From contig DBLB01000121.1 of the NCBI GenBank assembly GCA_002298695.1, positions 490 through 20,348 of the forward strand: a DNA stretch of 19,859 nt. The letters are read 5' to 3'. Position 1 is the stretch's first letter, and each line of letters starts with the position of its first letter. The DNA is from Clostridiales bacterium UBA735. GTDB taxonomy: Bacteria > Bacillota > Clostridia > Oscillospirales > Oscillospiraceae. This document shows positions 1 through 7,571 of this stretch, one piece after another. The translations under genes and the position numbers were made by a program. The notes under the pieces were generated by a model. That model was not told the origin of the DNA, searched no databases, and saw nothing but the letters and a program-made list of their open reading frames with translations.

Positions 1-477
<477 letters not shown>

Positions 478-512
478 GGAAAAAGCTCCTTTCAAAACCC
501 TACTTTTTTTGT

Positions 513-539
513 ATGTTTACAATGTAGCATCATAAACAT
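513..539. promoter_or_regulatory. Inverted-repeat operator candidate for the Rrf2 regulator
   Basis: The half-sites ATGTTTA (513-519) and TAAACAT (533-539) are perfect reverse complements separated by 13 bases. They lie across the -10 and spacer of the desulfurase promoter. That position fits a repressor site. Assignment to the neighbouring Rrf2 protein is inferred from context and from the related motif in the promoter of the rrf2 gene itself. Confidence 0.5.
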
Positions 540-549
540 ATATTGTCAA
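521..549 (-). promoter_or_regulatory. Promoter of the cysteine desulfurase gene
   Basis: Read on the minus strand, a perfect -35 TTGACA (544-549) is followed by a 17-base spacer and a -10 TACATT (521-526), about 45 bases before the start codon. A 7-base inverted repeat (513-519 with 533-539) covers the -10 and part of the spacer, so a repressor bound there would block RNA polymerase. The Rrf2 gene just upstream is the obvious candidate. Confidence 0.7.
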
Positions 550-583
550 TAGGTTTTTTCCCAAGGAGCATTTTCGCGCCGGG

Positions 584-1021
584 TTATTCCCCGGAATCGG
601 TCGATTTCGCGGCAATATTGCCGTTTATAAGGTCGGCGAGCGTGACGCTCTCCAGATAGTCGTTCATCACGCGGTCTAACTCCTTCCAGAGCGGCAGCGT
701 GAGACAGTTGTCGGCGTTCGGGCATTCCGATTCGCCGGACTTGACGCAGGACACCGGCGCTATGGAGCCCTCCGCAACGCGGAGGATATCGCCGACGGCG
801 TATTCCTCCGGGCGGCGGGCAAGCCGGTAACCTCCGCCGCGGCCGCGCTGCGTCTGCAAAAATCCGCTGCGGCTGAGCGCGGCGACAATACCTTCGAGAT
901 ATTTTTCGGATATGTTCTGGCGCTGGGCGATGTCCATCAGCACAACGTATTCCTCCCCGCCATTGCGGGCAAGATCCGCCATGACGCGCAGCGCGTAGCG
1001 TCCCTTGGTCGAGATCAGCAT
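584..1021 (-). CDS. Rrf2/IscR-family Fe-S cluster-sensing transcriptional regulator
   Basis: This 145-residue cytoplasmic DNA-binding protein is of normal Rrf2 length. The start MLISTKGRYALRVMADLA is the family signature. The winged helix-turn-helix covers about residues 1-70, with the recognition part at ISEKYLEGIVAALSRSGFL and the wing at RGRGGGYRLAR. Three cysteines, C92, C100 and C106, are spaced like the IscR [2Fe-2S] ligands, so this member probably senses cluster or redox status and regulates Fe-S assembly. The ATG at 1019-1021 is preceded by a strong AGGAGGAAG site. It is followed on the same strand by a cysteine desulfurase, an arrangement common in Clostridia. IscR, CymR or another Rrf2 subtype cannot be separated with certainty, but the three cysteines argue against CymR. 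Confidence 0.92.
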   Translation of the reverse strand: MLISTKGRYALRVMADLARNGGEEYVVLMDIAQRQNISEKYLEGIVAALSRSGFLQTQRGRGGGYRLARRPEEYAVGDILRVAEGSIAPVSCVKSGESECPNADNCLTLPLWKELDRVMNDYLESVTLADLINGNIAAKSTDSGE

Positions 1022-1053
1022 ATTTTCTTCCTCCTGATCGCTTCTATAAACAT

Positions 1054-1082
1054 ACTATATCACAATGTTTTTAATTTTTCAA
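1054..1082 (-). promoter_or_regulatory. Promoter of the Rrf2 regulator gene with operator-like repeat
   Basis: On the minus strand TTGAAA (1077-1082), a 17-base spacer and TATAGT (1054-1059) form a good sigma-A promoter about 33 bases before the start codon. TAAACAT (1047-1053) and ATGTTTT (1065-1071) flank and overlap the -10. They resemble the half-sites at 513-539, with a slightly different spacing and the opposite arm order. This suggests autoregulation. Confidence 0.6.
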
Positions 1083-1093
1083 CTGGGAACGTC

Positions 1094-1122
1094 TTGACAA
1101 ACGCGGTCAAATTGGGTAAAAA
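1094..1122 (+). promoter_or_regulatory. Possible promoter of the lrgAB operon
   Basis: A perfect -35 TTGACA (1094-1099) is followed after 17 bases by TAAAAA (1117-1122), a four-of-six match to the -10 consensus. It lies about 33 bases before the lrgA-like start codon, in the divergent gap shared with rrf2. The -10 is weak, so confidence is moderate. Confidence 0.4.
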
Positions 1123-1154
1123 GAAAAAGATTTTTTCATAAGAAGGTCAAGCGT

Positions 1155-1526
1155 ATGAAATACATCCGTCAGCTCGGCATCATTCTGCTGATATCGTTCC
1201 TCGGCGAGCTGCTGCATTATCTGCTCCCGCTGCCCGTCCCGGCGAGCATTTACGGGATCGTTCTGCTCTTCACGGCGCTGGAAACGCGTCTTTTGAAGGT
1301 GGACGCTATTCGTGAAACGAGCGCGTTTCTGCTGGAGATCATGCCGATGCTGTTCGTCCCGGCGGGCGTGGGTCTTCTGGAAAGGTGGGACGTGCTACGT
1401 CCCGTGTGGCTGCCGTTTGCTGTGATCGTCATCGCATCGACGTTCACGGTGTTCGCTGCCGCAGGACGCACCGCGCAGCGCGTGATGCGTCTGCGCCAGA
1501 AAAGGGGGACGAAAGATGATGCGTGA
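1155..1526 (+). CDS. lrgA: CidA/LrgA family membrane protein
   Basis: This small polytopic inner-membrane protein of 123 residues has the usual family length. Four hydrophobic segments are visible (about residues 5-25, 27-47, 57-77 and 86-106), with the PVPASIYGIVLLF signature near residues 27-39 and a basic C-terminal tail (RTAQRVMRLRQKRG). Family members act with LrgB. They were first described as holin-like regulators of murein hydrolase activity and later linked to pyruvate or glycolate movement across membranes; which applies here cannot be read from sequence. The ATG is preceded by AGAAGG. The gene overlaps the lrgB-like gene by 11 bases, which implies translational coupling. LrgA versus CidA is not resolvable here. 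Confidence 0.88.
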   Translation: MKYIRQLGIILLISFLGELLHYLLPLPVPASIYGIVLLFTALETRLLKVDAIRETSAFLLEIMPMLFVPAGVGLLERWDVLRPVWLPFAVIVIASTFTVFAAAGRTAQRVMRLRQKRGTKDDA

Positions 1527-2217
1527 GCTGATCGAATCCTCCGCCTTTCTCGGCGCTGTCATCACCATTGCCTCGTTCGAGCTGGGGCGCGCCATCCGGA
1601 GAAAGTGGAACTTCGCGCTTTTTAATCCCTTGCTGCTTGCGATCCTCTTCTCCATCGGGATTTTGCTTCTGTTCCGTATCGATTACGAAAGCTATCTCAA
1701 CGGCGCGAAGTACATCAGCTTCCTGCTCACCCCGGCGACGGTATGCCTTGCCGTGCCGCTCTATGAGAAATTTGAGCTGCTGAAGAAAAACGCCCTTGCC
1801 ATAACACTCGGTATCGCCGCCGGAGTGCTTGCGAGCCTTGCCACGGTGTTTGCGCTCTCGGCGCTTTTCCGGCTGGACTTCTCTCTGTTCGCTACGCTTC
1901 TTCCCAAATCCATCACCACCGCGATCGGCATGGACGTTTCCGCGGAGCTCGGCGGCTACGTCTCGCTCACCGTCGCGGCGATCATTCTGACCGGCGTTCT
2001 CGGCAACATCTGCGCCGAGGGCGCGTGCCGGGTGTTCCGCATTACAAGCCCCATTGCGCAGGGCGTTGCCATCGGGACCGCCGCGCACGCCATCGGAACG
2101 TCCCGGGCGCTCGAAATGGGCGAGATCCAGGGCGCAATGAGCTCGCTCTCGCTCGTCGTGGCGGGACTGCTCACCGTAGTGCTCGCCACCCCGGTCGCTT
2201 CGCTTTACGGATTATAA
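1516..2217 (+). CDS. lrgB: LrgB/CidB family membrane protein
   Basis: This 233-residue polytopic membrane protein is the usual partner of LrgA/CidA. It is hydrophobic throughout. The conserved LLPKSITTAIGMDVSAELGG segment (about residues 133-152) and the GVAIGTAAHAIGTSRALEMGEIQGAMSSL segment (about 188-216) are the diagnostic parts of the family. Two adjacent ATG codons (1516 and 1519) follow an AAGGGGG ribosome site; the first is used here. The gene is transcribed with the preceding lrgA-like gene and ends 16 bases before a strong hairpin. Homologues include the plastid glycolate/glycerate transporter PLGG1, so a role in organic-acid export or uptake is a reasonable alternative to cell-lysis control. 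Confidence 0.9.
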   Translation: MMRELIESSAFLGAVITIASFELGRAIRRKWNFALFNPLLLAILFSIGILLLFRIDYESYLNGAKYISFLLTPATVCLAVPLYEKFELLKKNALAITLGIAAGVLASLATVFALSALFRLDFSLFATLLPKSITTAIGMDVSAELGGYVSLTVAAIILTGVLGNICAEGACRVFRITSPIAQGVAIGTAAHAIGTSRALEMGEIQGAMSSLSLVVAGLLTVVLATPVASLYGL

Positions 2218-2233
2218 GTCATATAAGACAAAC

Positions 2234-2266
2234 GCGCCCCGCCGGACGAGCTGTCCGGCGGGGCGC
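2234..2266. terminator. Strong hairpin between convergent lrgB and glycosyltransferase genes
   Basis: Two 14-base arms (2234-2247 and 2253-2266) are perfect complements around a five-base loop, with a very GC-rich stem. ATTTTCTGTT follows on the plus strand, giving a short T-run suitable for terminating lrgAB. The minus-strand side lacks a clear T-run, so use by the converging gene is less certain. Confidence 0.75.
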
Positions 2267-2279
2267 ATTTTCTGTTATG

Positions 2280-3203
2280 TTATTTTTTCTCGTCGCCGCA
2301 GGTGTCGGTGATGATATACCGGGGGCGGCCCTTTACTTCTTCGTAGATCTTGGAAATATAATAGCCGATGATGCCGAGACTGATCATAATGATGCTGCTG
2401 GAAAACAACTGGATAAGGATCACCGTGGTGAAGCCGCCAAGCGCCCGCCCGGAGAACTTCTGCACGAGCGCGATCGTGCCGAGAACGAGCGAGACGAGCA
2501 GCATGATACCGCCGAGGACCGTAACGATCTGCATGGGCGCAGCGGAGAAGGAAGCGATATTATCCACGGCGTATCTGGTGAGCGCCATCGTGGACCACTT
2601 GGAGCTCCCACCCGCGCGCTTTTGCACATCAAAGGGGATGCTCGCCGTTTTGAAGCCGATCCAGGCCGAGAGCGCGCGGAAGAAGGCGTTCCGCTCGCGC
2701 ATATTGATGAGAACGTTGACCGCTTTCCGGTCAAGCAGCTTGAAGTCGGACGCGTTCGCCATGTCGATGCCGGTCGCGCGGCTGATGAGGGAATAGAACG
2801 CTCTCGCCGCGAGACCGTGCGCGCGGCTCTCCGCGCCGCGGCTGGCCTTCTGGCCCTCGACGATCTCGTAGCCCTGCTCCCACAGGCGGTACATCTCCAC
2901 GATCTTCTCCGGCGGGTGCTGGAGATCGCCGTCGATCACAACGCAGCAGTCTCCTTTCGCCGAAGCCAGTCCCGCGAGGATCGCCGCCTCCTTGCCGAAA
3001 TTGCGGGAGAAATGCAGCCCGCGGACGCCGCCGGATGCGGAGAGCGCCGTGATTTTCTCCCATGTGGCATCCTTTGAGCCGTCGTCCACAAAAATAAGCT
3101 CACAGCCGATTGCAGCATCGGACAGCACGCCGCGGATGACCGAAGCCGTCTTTTCCAGCACGGCCTCCTCGTTATAGACAGGGATCACTACCGAAAGCAT
3201 CAC
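2280..3203 (-). CDS. Family 2 glycosyltransferase, GtrB/DPM1-like, membrane anchored
   Basis: This 307-residue protein is a good length for bactoprenol-phosphate glycosyltransferases. The GT-A catalytic domain covers about residues 1-215. It shows VVIPVYNEE at the start, FVDDGSKDAT (about 38-47), HFSRNFGKEAAILAG (about 64-78), the metal-binding DGDLQHPPE (91-99) and the GSSKW loop. Two transmembrane helices follow (about 225-250 and 262-285), then the KIYEEVKGRPRYII tail typical of this group. Such enzymes move a sugar from a nucleotide donor onto undecaprenyl phosphate at the cytoplasmic face. The start overlaps the stop of the upstream membrane-protein gene by four bases (ATGA), so the two are coupled. 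Donor sugar and final acceptor are unknown. Confidence 0.9.
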   Translation of the reverse strand: MMLSVVIPVYNEEAVLEKTASVIRGVLSDAAIGCELIFVDDGSKDATWEKITALSASGGVRGLHFSRNFGKEAAILAGLASAKGDCCVVIDGDLQHPPEKIVEMYRLWEQGYEIVEGQKASRGAESRAHGLAARAFYSLISRATGIDMANASDFKLLDRKAVNVLINMRERNAFFRALSAWIGFKTASIPFDVQKRAGGSSKWSTMALTRYAVDNIASFSAAPMQIVTVLGGIMLLVSLVLGTIALVQKFSGRALGGFTTVILIQLFSSSIIMISLGIIGYYISKIYEEVKGRPRYIITDTCGDEKK

Positions 3204-4525
3204 TCCGCCCCCTTCGCCGTGTCCGACTCACACCGGATCTCGCCGATGCCGAGCACATCCGCCATAGCCGCGTTCGGCCAACTCTGTGGGTTTTCTGTGT
3301 CGAGATATTTGAGATCGTACAGCGCCGAATAGCGCGTCAGCGTCTCGACATACGGCACCGTCACGCTGCTCTCGCCGCGCGCAGCCGCCTCGGTGACAGC
3401 CGTTTCGTTCGAGCGAACCTGAAGATATACATTCGTTATGTCGGCAAAGCCGAAAACGCCCCAGTAGAGCGTCGGCAGAACAAGCACCGCCGCCGCGCAC
3501 AGCACCGGGAGCTTTGCTTTTCCGGAGAAGAGCTCTGACAGAAGCACGGCGTCCGCCGCAATGAGCAGCACCGCCGGAAACGCCAGACACCGCTCCGGGT
3601 AATACGAGGCGACGCTCAGCGCGAAGTTGGCGCAGAGCGAGCCGAGCACGAGCGCCGCGGCGAGATAAATCTTCTCCCGGCGGACACGATACCAGAGCGC
3701 CATAACGAGCGACACAGCAAAAACAACGAGCAGCACCGCCAGCGAGCGGTACTTCTCCAGCGCGGCTACAAGCCCTGTTCCAAGGGACATGAGCGAGCTC
3801 TCCGCACTGCTTTTCATGCTCTCCGCCGGGCGGGTCATCATAAAGAGGAATCCGCCGACCGACGCGAGCACCGGAAGCCACGGCAGGACGCCGTTTTTCT
3901 TCCTGCAAAGCACACGGCGGCCAAGAAGCAGCAGCGCGGAAAGGAAGATCGCCCCGGCCGCCATATTCTCCAGATACGCGCCGGTATAAAAGCCCACGAA
4001 CATCCACAAAATCCAGAACAGCGGTTTTTTCTTCACATCACGCTCAAAAAGGCGGATGTACGGCATGAGAAAAGCCAGGCCCACGACGCACCCCCAGCCG
4101 TAATTGCAAGCCCCATCCAGCCAGAAGAAAACCTGCCCGAACGCCGGGACAAACACCCATACGCCGCAGAAGATCATAAGGAGGATGAGATTGTTCCGCT
4201 CGCCCTCCGGCTGCGCGATCCGGGCGAGGAGCGCGATCAGCGCCGTGAATATCATAGTGTTTACTATATTAAATACTGCTTTCGGCAGCAGCAGAAAAAG
4301 CTGCGCCCAGAAATGAGCGAAGAGCCGCCCGTTCATGGTCTGCGCGTGCGCCGCCATTGAGGGAAATATCTCGCCGAAACGCGCGAGTCGCTCGCCGGTC
4401 GCAAAGCTGTGCATATACGCCCAGTCGTCCACCGCGTACGGCGTGAGGATGTTTCCGAGCAGCATGAGAAGAAAGATTCCGAGGAGCAGCGCCGCGCGCG
4501 TCTTCCCGGAGCGGATCGCCGGCAT
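3200..4525 (-). CDS. Polytopic membrane protein, DUF6056-like (GT-C type glycosyltransferase candidate)
   Basis: This 441-residue protein has about ten hydrophobic helices. The first loop carries an Asp pair (YAVDDWAY, D33-D34) and a later NGRLFAHF segment (about 65-72). An acidic pair just after the first helix is typical of GT-C enzymes that use polyprenol-phosphate sugars on the outer face of the membrane. The soluble C-terminal stretch (about residues 375-441) is also outside the helices. The coupled downstream GtrB-like gene would supply the lipid-linked sugar, so a role in decorating wall polymers or proteins is likely. The ATG has a strong AAGGAGG site upstream. The family name is from memory of sequence pattern, and no acceptor can be proposed. 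Confidence 0.7.
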   Translation of the reverse strand: MPAIRSGKTRAALLLGIFLLMLLGNILTPYAVDDWAYMHSFATGERLARFGEIFPSMAAHAQTMNGRLFAHFWAQLFLLLPKAVFNIVNTMIFTALIALLARIAQPEGERNNLILLMIFCGVWVFVPAFGQVFFWLDGACNYGWGCVVGLAFLMPYIRLFERDVKKKPLFWILWMFVGFYTGAYLENMAAGAIFLSALLLLGRRVLCRKKNGVLPWLPVLASVGGFLFMMTRPAESMKSSAESSLMSLGTGLVAALEKYRSLAVLLVVFAVSLVMALWYRVRREKIYLAAALVLGSLCANFALSVASYYPERCLAFPAVLLIAADAVLLSELFSGKAKLPVLCAAAVLVLPTLYWGVFGFADITNVYLQVRSNETAVTEAAARGESSVTVPYVETLTRYSALYDLKYLDTENPQSWPNAAMADVLGIGEIRCESDTAKGAE

Positions 4526-4560
4526 GGTCAGCGCCTCCTTGCATGGGATTCTTTGCTTAT

Positions 4561-4588
4561 ATTATACACAAGCGGAAAATGAAGTCAA
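4561..4588 (-). promoter_or_regulatory. Promoter of the envelope glycosylation unit
   Basis: On the minus strand TTGACT (4583-4588), a 16-base spacer and a perfect TATAAT (4561-4566) with a TG-like extension lie about 35 bases before the start codon at 4525. It is back to back with the copper-operon promoter, whose -35 begins at 4618. Confidence 0.7.
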
Positions 4589-4617
4589 ACTACGCCTCGA
4601 TTTTTTGAAAAAGCCCC

Positions 4618-4645
4618 TTGACAATACCCCCCAGGGGTATATAAT
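4618..4645 (+). promoter_or_regulatory. Copper-operon promoter with embedded CsoR operator
   Basis: A perfect TTGACA (4618-4623), a 16-base spacer and a perfect TATAAT (4640-4645) make a strong core promoter. The spacer is almost filled by TACCCC-CCA-GGGGTA (4625-4639), an inverted repeat that matches the known CsoR operator type. CsoR binding would therefore hide the promoter until copper releases it. The leader to the csoR start is short, about 20 bases. Confidence 0.88.
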
Positions 4646-4670
4646 GCATACCGAAAGGCAGGGACGACCC

Positions 4671-4976
4671 ATGGACGAAGAAAAAACGTGTTGCTGCTGC
4701 AAAAAAACCGAGCGGAGCGAAGACGAGCGCCGGGCGCTCATGAATCGCCTGAGCCGGATCGAAGGGCAGATCCGCGGCATTCGCGGGATGCTCGAACGCG
4801 ATGCCTACTGCGCGGACATTCTCACGCAGTCCGCGGCGGTGAGCGCGGCGATGAACGGCTTCAACCGCGCACTTTTGAACGCGCATCTCCATAACTGCGT
4901 CGTGCGTGACATCCGCGCGGGCGACGATTCCGTTGTGGACGAGCTTACGGAACTTTTGCAGAAGCTGATGAAATGA
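4671..4976 (+). CDS. csoR: CsoR family copper-sensing transcriptional repressor
   Basis: This 101-residue all-helical repressor keeps the copper operon off until Cu(I) binds. The copper-ligand set C47, H72 and C76 (YCADIL; NAHLHNC) is complete, and the LSRIEGQIRGIRGML helix (residues 27-41) is the family signature. The N-terminus has an unusual run of four cysteines (C7-C10), which could add metal or thiol reactivity. The chosen ATG is the only start placed correctly behind the promoter at 4618-4645. The frame is open further upstream, but that would begin before the promoter. The stop overlaps an ATG in the copA frame (ATGA), so the two genes are probably translationally coupled. Confidence 0.95.
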   Translation: MDEEKTCCCCKKTERSEDERRALMNRLSRIEGQIRGIRGMLERDAYCADILTQSAAVSAAMNGFNRALLNAHLHNCVVRDIRAGDDSVVDELTELLQKLMK

Positions 4977-5011
4977 GTCAAGAACGCAATATAAATAGAA
5001 AGGCAAATACC

Positions 5012-7498
5012 ATGACGCAATACTCTGTTACAGGCATGAGCTGCGCGGCGTGCTCTGCGCGGGTAGAAAAGGCGGTCTCCGCCGTGCCGGGCGTTACCTC
5101 GTGCGCGGTGAGCCTGCTCACAAATTCCATGGGTGTGGACGGTACCGCGGCTCCCGCGGACATCATCCGCGCGGTGGAAAACGCCGGATACGGCGCAAGT
5201 CTGAAGGGCGCGAAGGGCGCAGCGCCCGCCGCGGCAGCGGACGAGCTGGCCGACCATGAGACGCCGAAGCTCAAAAAGCGGCTGATATCCTCGGTGGCGG
5301 TGCTGCTCGTACTGATGTACTTTTCAATGGGCCACATGTGGGGCGCACCGATGCCGCACTGGCTGCACCACAACAGCGTGGGAATAGGGCTTATTCAGCT
5401 CCTGCTCGCGGGCATCGTGCTCGTCATCAACCAGAAATTCTTCATCAGCGGCTTCCAGAGCGCCGTGAAGGGCGCGCCGAACATGGATACGCTCGTTGCG
5501 ATGGGCTCGGCGGCAGCGTATCTCTGGAGCGTATACGAGCTCTTCACGCTGACGATCGACCCCATGGCGGAAGCCGATCTCTATTTTGAATCCGCCGCCA
5601 TGATTTTAACGCTCATCACCGTCGGCAAAACGCTGGAAGCACATTCCAAGGGAAAAACGACCGACGCGCTCCGCTCGCTCATGCAGCTCTCGCCGAAAAC
5701 GGCGCGGCTGGAGCGGAACGGCGAAGAGGTCGTCGTCCCGGCGGAGGAAGTCGTTCTCGGCGACATTTTCCTTGTCCGTCCCGGCGACAGCATCCCGGTG
5801 GACGGCATTGTCCTCTCCGGCACGAGCGCCGTAAACGAGTCCGCGCTCACGGGCGAAAGCCTCCCCGTAGACAAGGTGGAAAACGACAAGGTGAGCGCCG
5901 GTACGATCAACCAGTCCGGCTTCCTGCGGTGCCGGGCGACCGGCGTCGGCGAGGATACGGCGCTCTCGCAGATCATCCGCATGGTGAGCGATGCCGCCGC
6001 GACGAAAGCCCCCATCGCCAAGACCGCCGACAAGGTCGCCGGCGTATTCGTGCCGACGGTGATCGGCATCGCGGCCGTTACCATTATCGTCTGGCTGCTT
6101 GTCGGGCAGACATTTGGATACGCGCTCGCGCGCGGCATATCGGTGCTCGTCATCAGCTGCCCGTGCGCGCTCGGCCTCGCGACACCGGTCGCCATTATGG
6201 TTGGCAGCGGCCTCGGCGCAAAGAACGGCATTTTGTTCAAGACGGCGGCGTCCCTCGAGGAGACGGGGCGCATCGAGATCGTCGCCCTCGACAAGACCGG
6301 CACCATCACGTCCGGCGAGCCGAAGGTGACGGATGTCCTCCCGGCGGAGGGCGTCTCGGCAGACGAACTGCTGCGCCTGGCGAATACGCTGGAGCGCAGG
6401 AGCGAGCATCCGCTCGCGAAAGCGATCCTGGAATACGCGAAGGAGCAGAACGTCGGTGCAGAAGAAGTGGCCGACTTCCAGGCCCTGCCCGGCAACGGCC
6501 TGACGGCCACGCTCGGCGGCAAAAGACTCTGCGGCGGCAACGATACGTTCATTGCTACGACCGCGCCGGTCTCTGCGGAGATGAAGGCGCAGGCCGCGAA
6601 GCTGGCGGAGGCGGGCAAAACGCCGCTCTGGTTCAGCTATGACGGCAGACTGCTCGGCGTGGTCACCGTGGCGGACGTCATCAAGGCCGACAGCCCGCAG
6701 GCCGTGCGGGAGCTGCAGAACATGGGTATCCGCGTCGTGATGATCACGGGCGACAACGAGCGCACGGCAAAGGCCATCGGCGCGCAGGCGGGTGTGGATC
6801 AGGTGATCGCGGGCGCCCTGCCGGACGGCAAGGAGCGCGAGATCCGCAAGCTCAAAACAGAGGGCAAGGTCGCCATGGTCGGCGACGGCATCAACGACGC
6901 TCCGGCGCTCACGCGGGCGGACATCGGCGTCGCCATCGGCGCGGGCACGGACGTGGCCATCGACGCGGCGGACGTGGTGCTGATGAAGAGCCGCCTGTCC
7001 GACGTCCCGGCGGCCATCCGCCTCAGCCGCGCAACGCTCCGCAACATCCACGAGAACCTGTTCTGGGCGTTCTTCTACAACACGATCGGGATCCCGCTGG
7101 CGGCGGGCGTGTTCATCCCGCTGGGCCTGACGCTGAACCCGATGTTCGGCGCGGCGGCGATGAGCCTGTCCAGCTTCTGCGTGGTGTCGAACGCGCTGCG
7201 GCTGAACCTGTTCAAGCTGCGCGATGCGCGGCACGACCATAAACATGTCAAACATTCGAAAAAACACGAAGTAAAGGAGAAAAACGAAATGGAAAAGACC
7301 ATGAAGATCACCGGTATGATGTGCGGCCACTGCGAGGCCAGAGTGAAAAAGGCGCTCGAGGCCGTCGAGGGTGTGGCCGAGGCAAAGGTCAGCCACGAGA
7401 CCGGCACAGCCATTGTGACGCTGAGCGCGCCGGTCGACGACGTGGTGCTGAAAAAGGCCGTCGAAGATCAGGACTACACCGTTAACGGTATCGAATAA
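5012..7498 (+). CDS. copA: Copper-exporting P1B-type ATPase CopA with C-terminal second metal-binding domain
   Basis: This 828-residue pump exports Cu(I) across the cytoplasmic membrane. In order it has an N-terminal HMA domain with GMSCAAC (C11, C14) and a membrane domain. The actuator TGES lies at 280-283, the transport motif CPC at 383-385 and the phosphorylated Asp in DKTGT at 427. The SEHP motif of the nucleotide domain is at about 464-467 and GDGIND at 624-629. The last helices carry YN (689-690) and MSLSS (717-721). After a His/Lys-rich linker comes a second HMA domain (about 760-828) with GMMCGHC (C771, C774). The ATG at 5012 follows GAAAGG at a good distance; an in-frame ATG at 4973 overlapping the csoR stop would add 13 residues and is a possible coupled start. 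Confidence 0.95.
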   Translation: MTQYSVTGMSCAACSARVEKAVSAVPGVTSCAVSLLTNSMGVDGTAAPADIIRAVENAGYGASLKGAKGAAPAAAADELADHETPKLKKRLISSVAVLLVLMYFSMGHMWGAPMPHWLHHNSVGIGLIQLLLAGIVLVINQKFFISGFQSAVKGAPNMDTLVAMGSAAAYLWSVYELFTLTIDPMAEADLYFESAAMILTLITVGKTLEAHSKGKTTDALRSLMQLSPKTARLERNGEEVVVPAEEVVLGDIFLVRPGDSIPVDGIVLSGTSAVNESALTGESLPVDKVENDKVSAGTINQSGFLRCRATGVGEDTALSQIIRMVSDAAATKAPIAKTADKVAGVFVPTVIGIAAVTIIVWLLVGQTFGYALARGISVLVISCPCALGLATPVAIMVGSGLGAKNGILFKTAASLEETGRIEIVALDKTGTITSGEPKVTDVLPAEGVSADELLRLANTLERRSEHPLAKAILEYAKEQNVGAEEVADFQALPGNGLTATLGGKRLCGGNDTFIATTAPVSAEMKAQAAKLAEAGKTPLWFSYDGRLLGVVTVADVIKADSPQAVRELQNMGIRVVMITGDNERTAKAIGAQAGVDQVIAGALPDGKEREIRKLKTEGKVAMVGDGINDAPALTRADIGVAIGAGTDVAIDAADVVLMKSRLSDVPAAIRLSRATLRNIHENLFWAFFYNTIGIPLAAGVFIPLGLTLNPMFGAAAMSLSSFCVVSNALRLNLFKLRDARHDHKHVKHSKKHEVKEKNEMEKTMKITGMMCGHCEARVKKALEAVEGVAEAKVSHETGTAIVTLSAPVDDVVLKKAVEDQDYTVNGIE
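7289..7498 (+). CDS. Internal in-frame ORF for a free CopZ-like copper chaperone (candidate)
   Basis: The last 69 codons of copA form a complete HMA copper-chaperone domain starting MEKTMKITGMMCGHCEARV. The internal ATG at 7289 is preceded by AAAGGAGA (7273-7280) nine bases upstream, a near-ideal Shine-Dalgarno placed inside the linker codons. Sequence therefore allows two products from one frame: full-length CopA and a separate CopZ-like protein. CopZ delivers Cu(I) to CopA in many Firmicutes, and no stand-alone copZ is seen nearby. It may instead simply record an ancient gene fusion in which the old start and its ribosome site survive. Actual initiation here is unproven. Confidence 0.5.
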   Translation: MEKTMKITGMMCGHCEARVKKALEAVEGVAEAKVSHETGTAIVTLSAPVDDVVLKKAVEDQDYTVNGIE

Positions 7499-7510
7499 AC
7501 CGGAGTGTAC

Positions 7511-7557
7511 AACAACCGCGCCCCGCAGATCATTTTGATCTGCGGGGCGCGGTTGTT
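7511..7557. terminator. Bidirectional intrinsic terminator between copA and the LysR gene
   Basis: Two 22-base arms (7511-7532 and 7536-7557) are perfect complements around a three-base loop. Because the outer stem is AACAACC/GGTTGTT, both strands give a T-containing run after a GC core. It lies 13 bases after the copA stop and 15 bases after the end of the converging LysR gene, so it can stop both. Confidence 0.88.
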
Positions 7558-7571
7558 TCTGTCAGGGTGAT

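Noticed and set aside
2025..3077. 350-codon plus-strand frame covering lrgB end and the glycosyltransferase gene
   Set aside because: It runs through the strong terminator hairpin and lies antisense to a clear GT2 gene; no domain is visible.
4335..4670. Upstream extension of the csoR frame to an ATG at 4335
   Set aside because: It would start before the copper promoter and lie antisense to the DUF6056-like gene; the ATG at 4671 gives a normal-length CsoR.
5606..7396. 596-codon open frame on the minus strand opposite copA
   Set aside because: Shadow of copA; its composition (Arg, His, Asp rich, no motifs) is typical of antisense reading of GC-rich genes.
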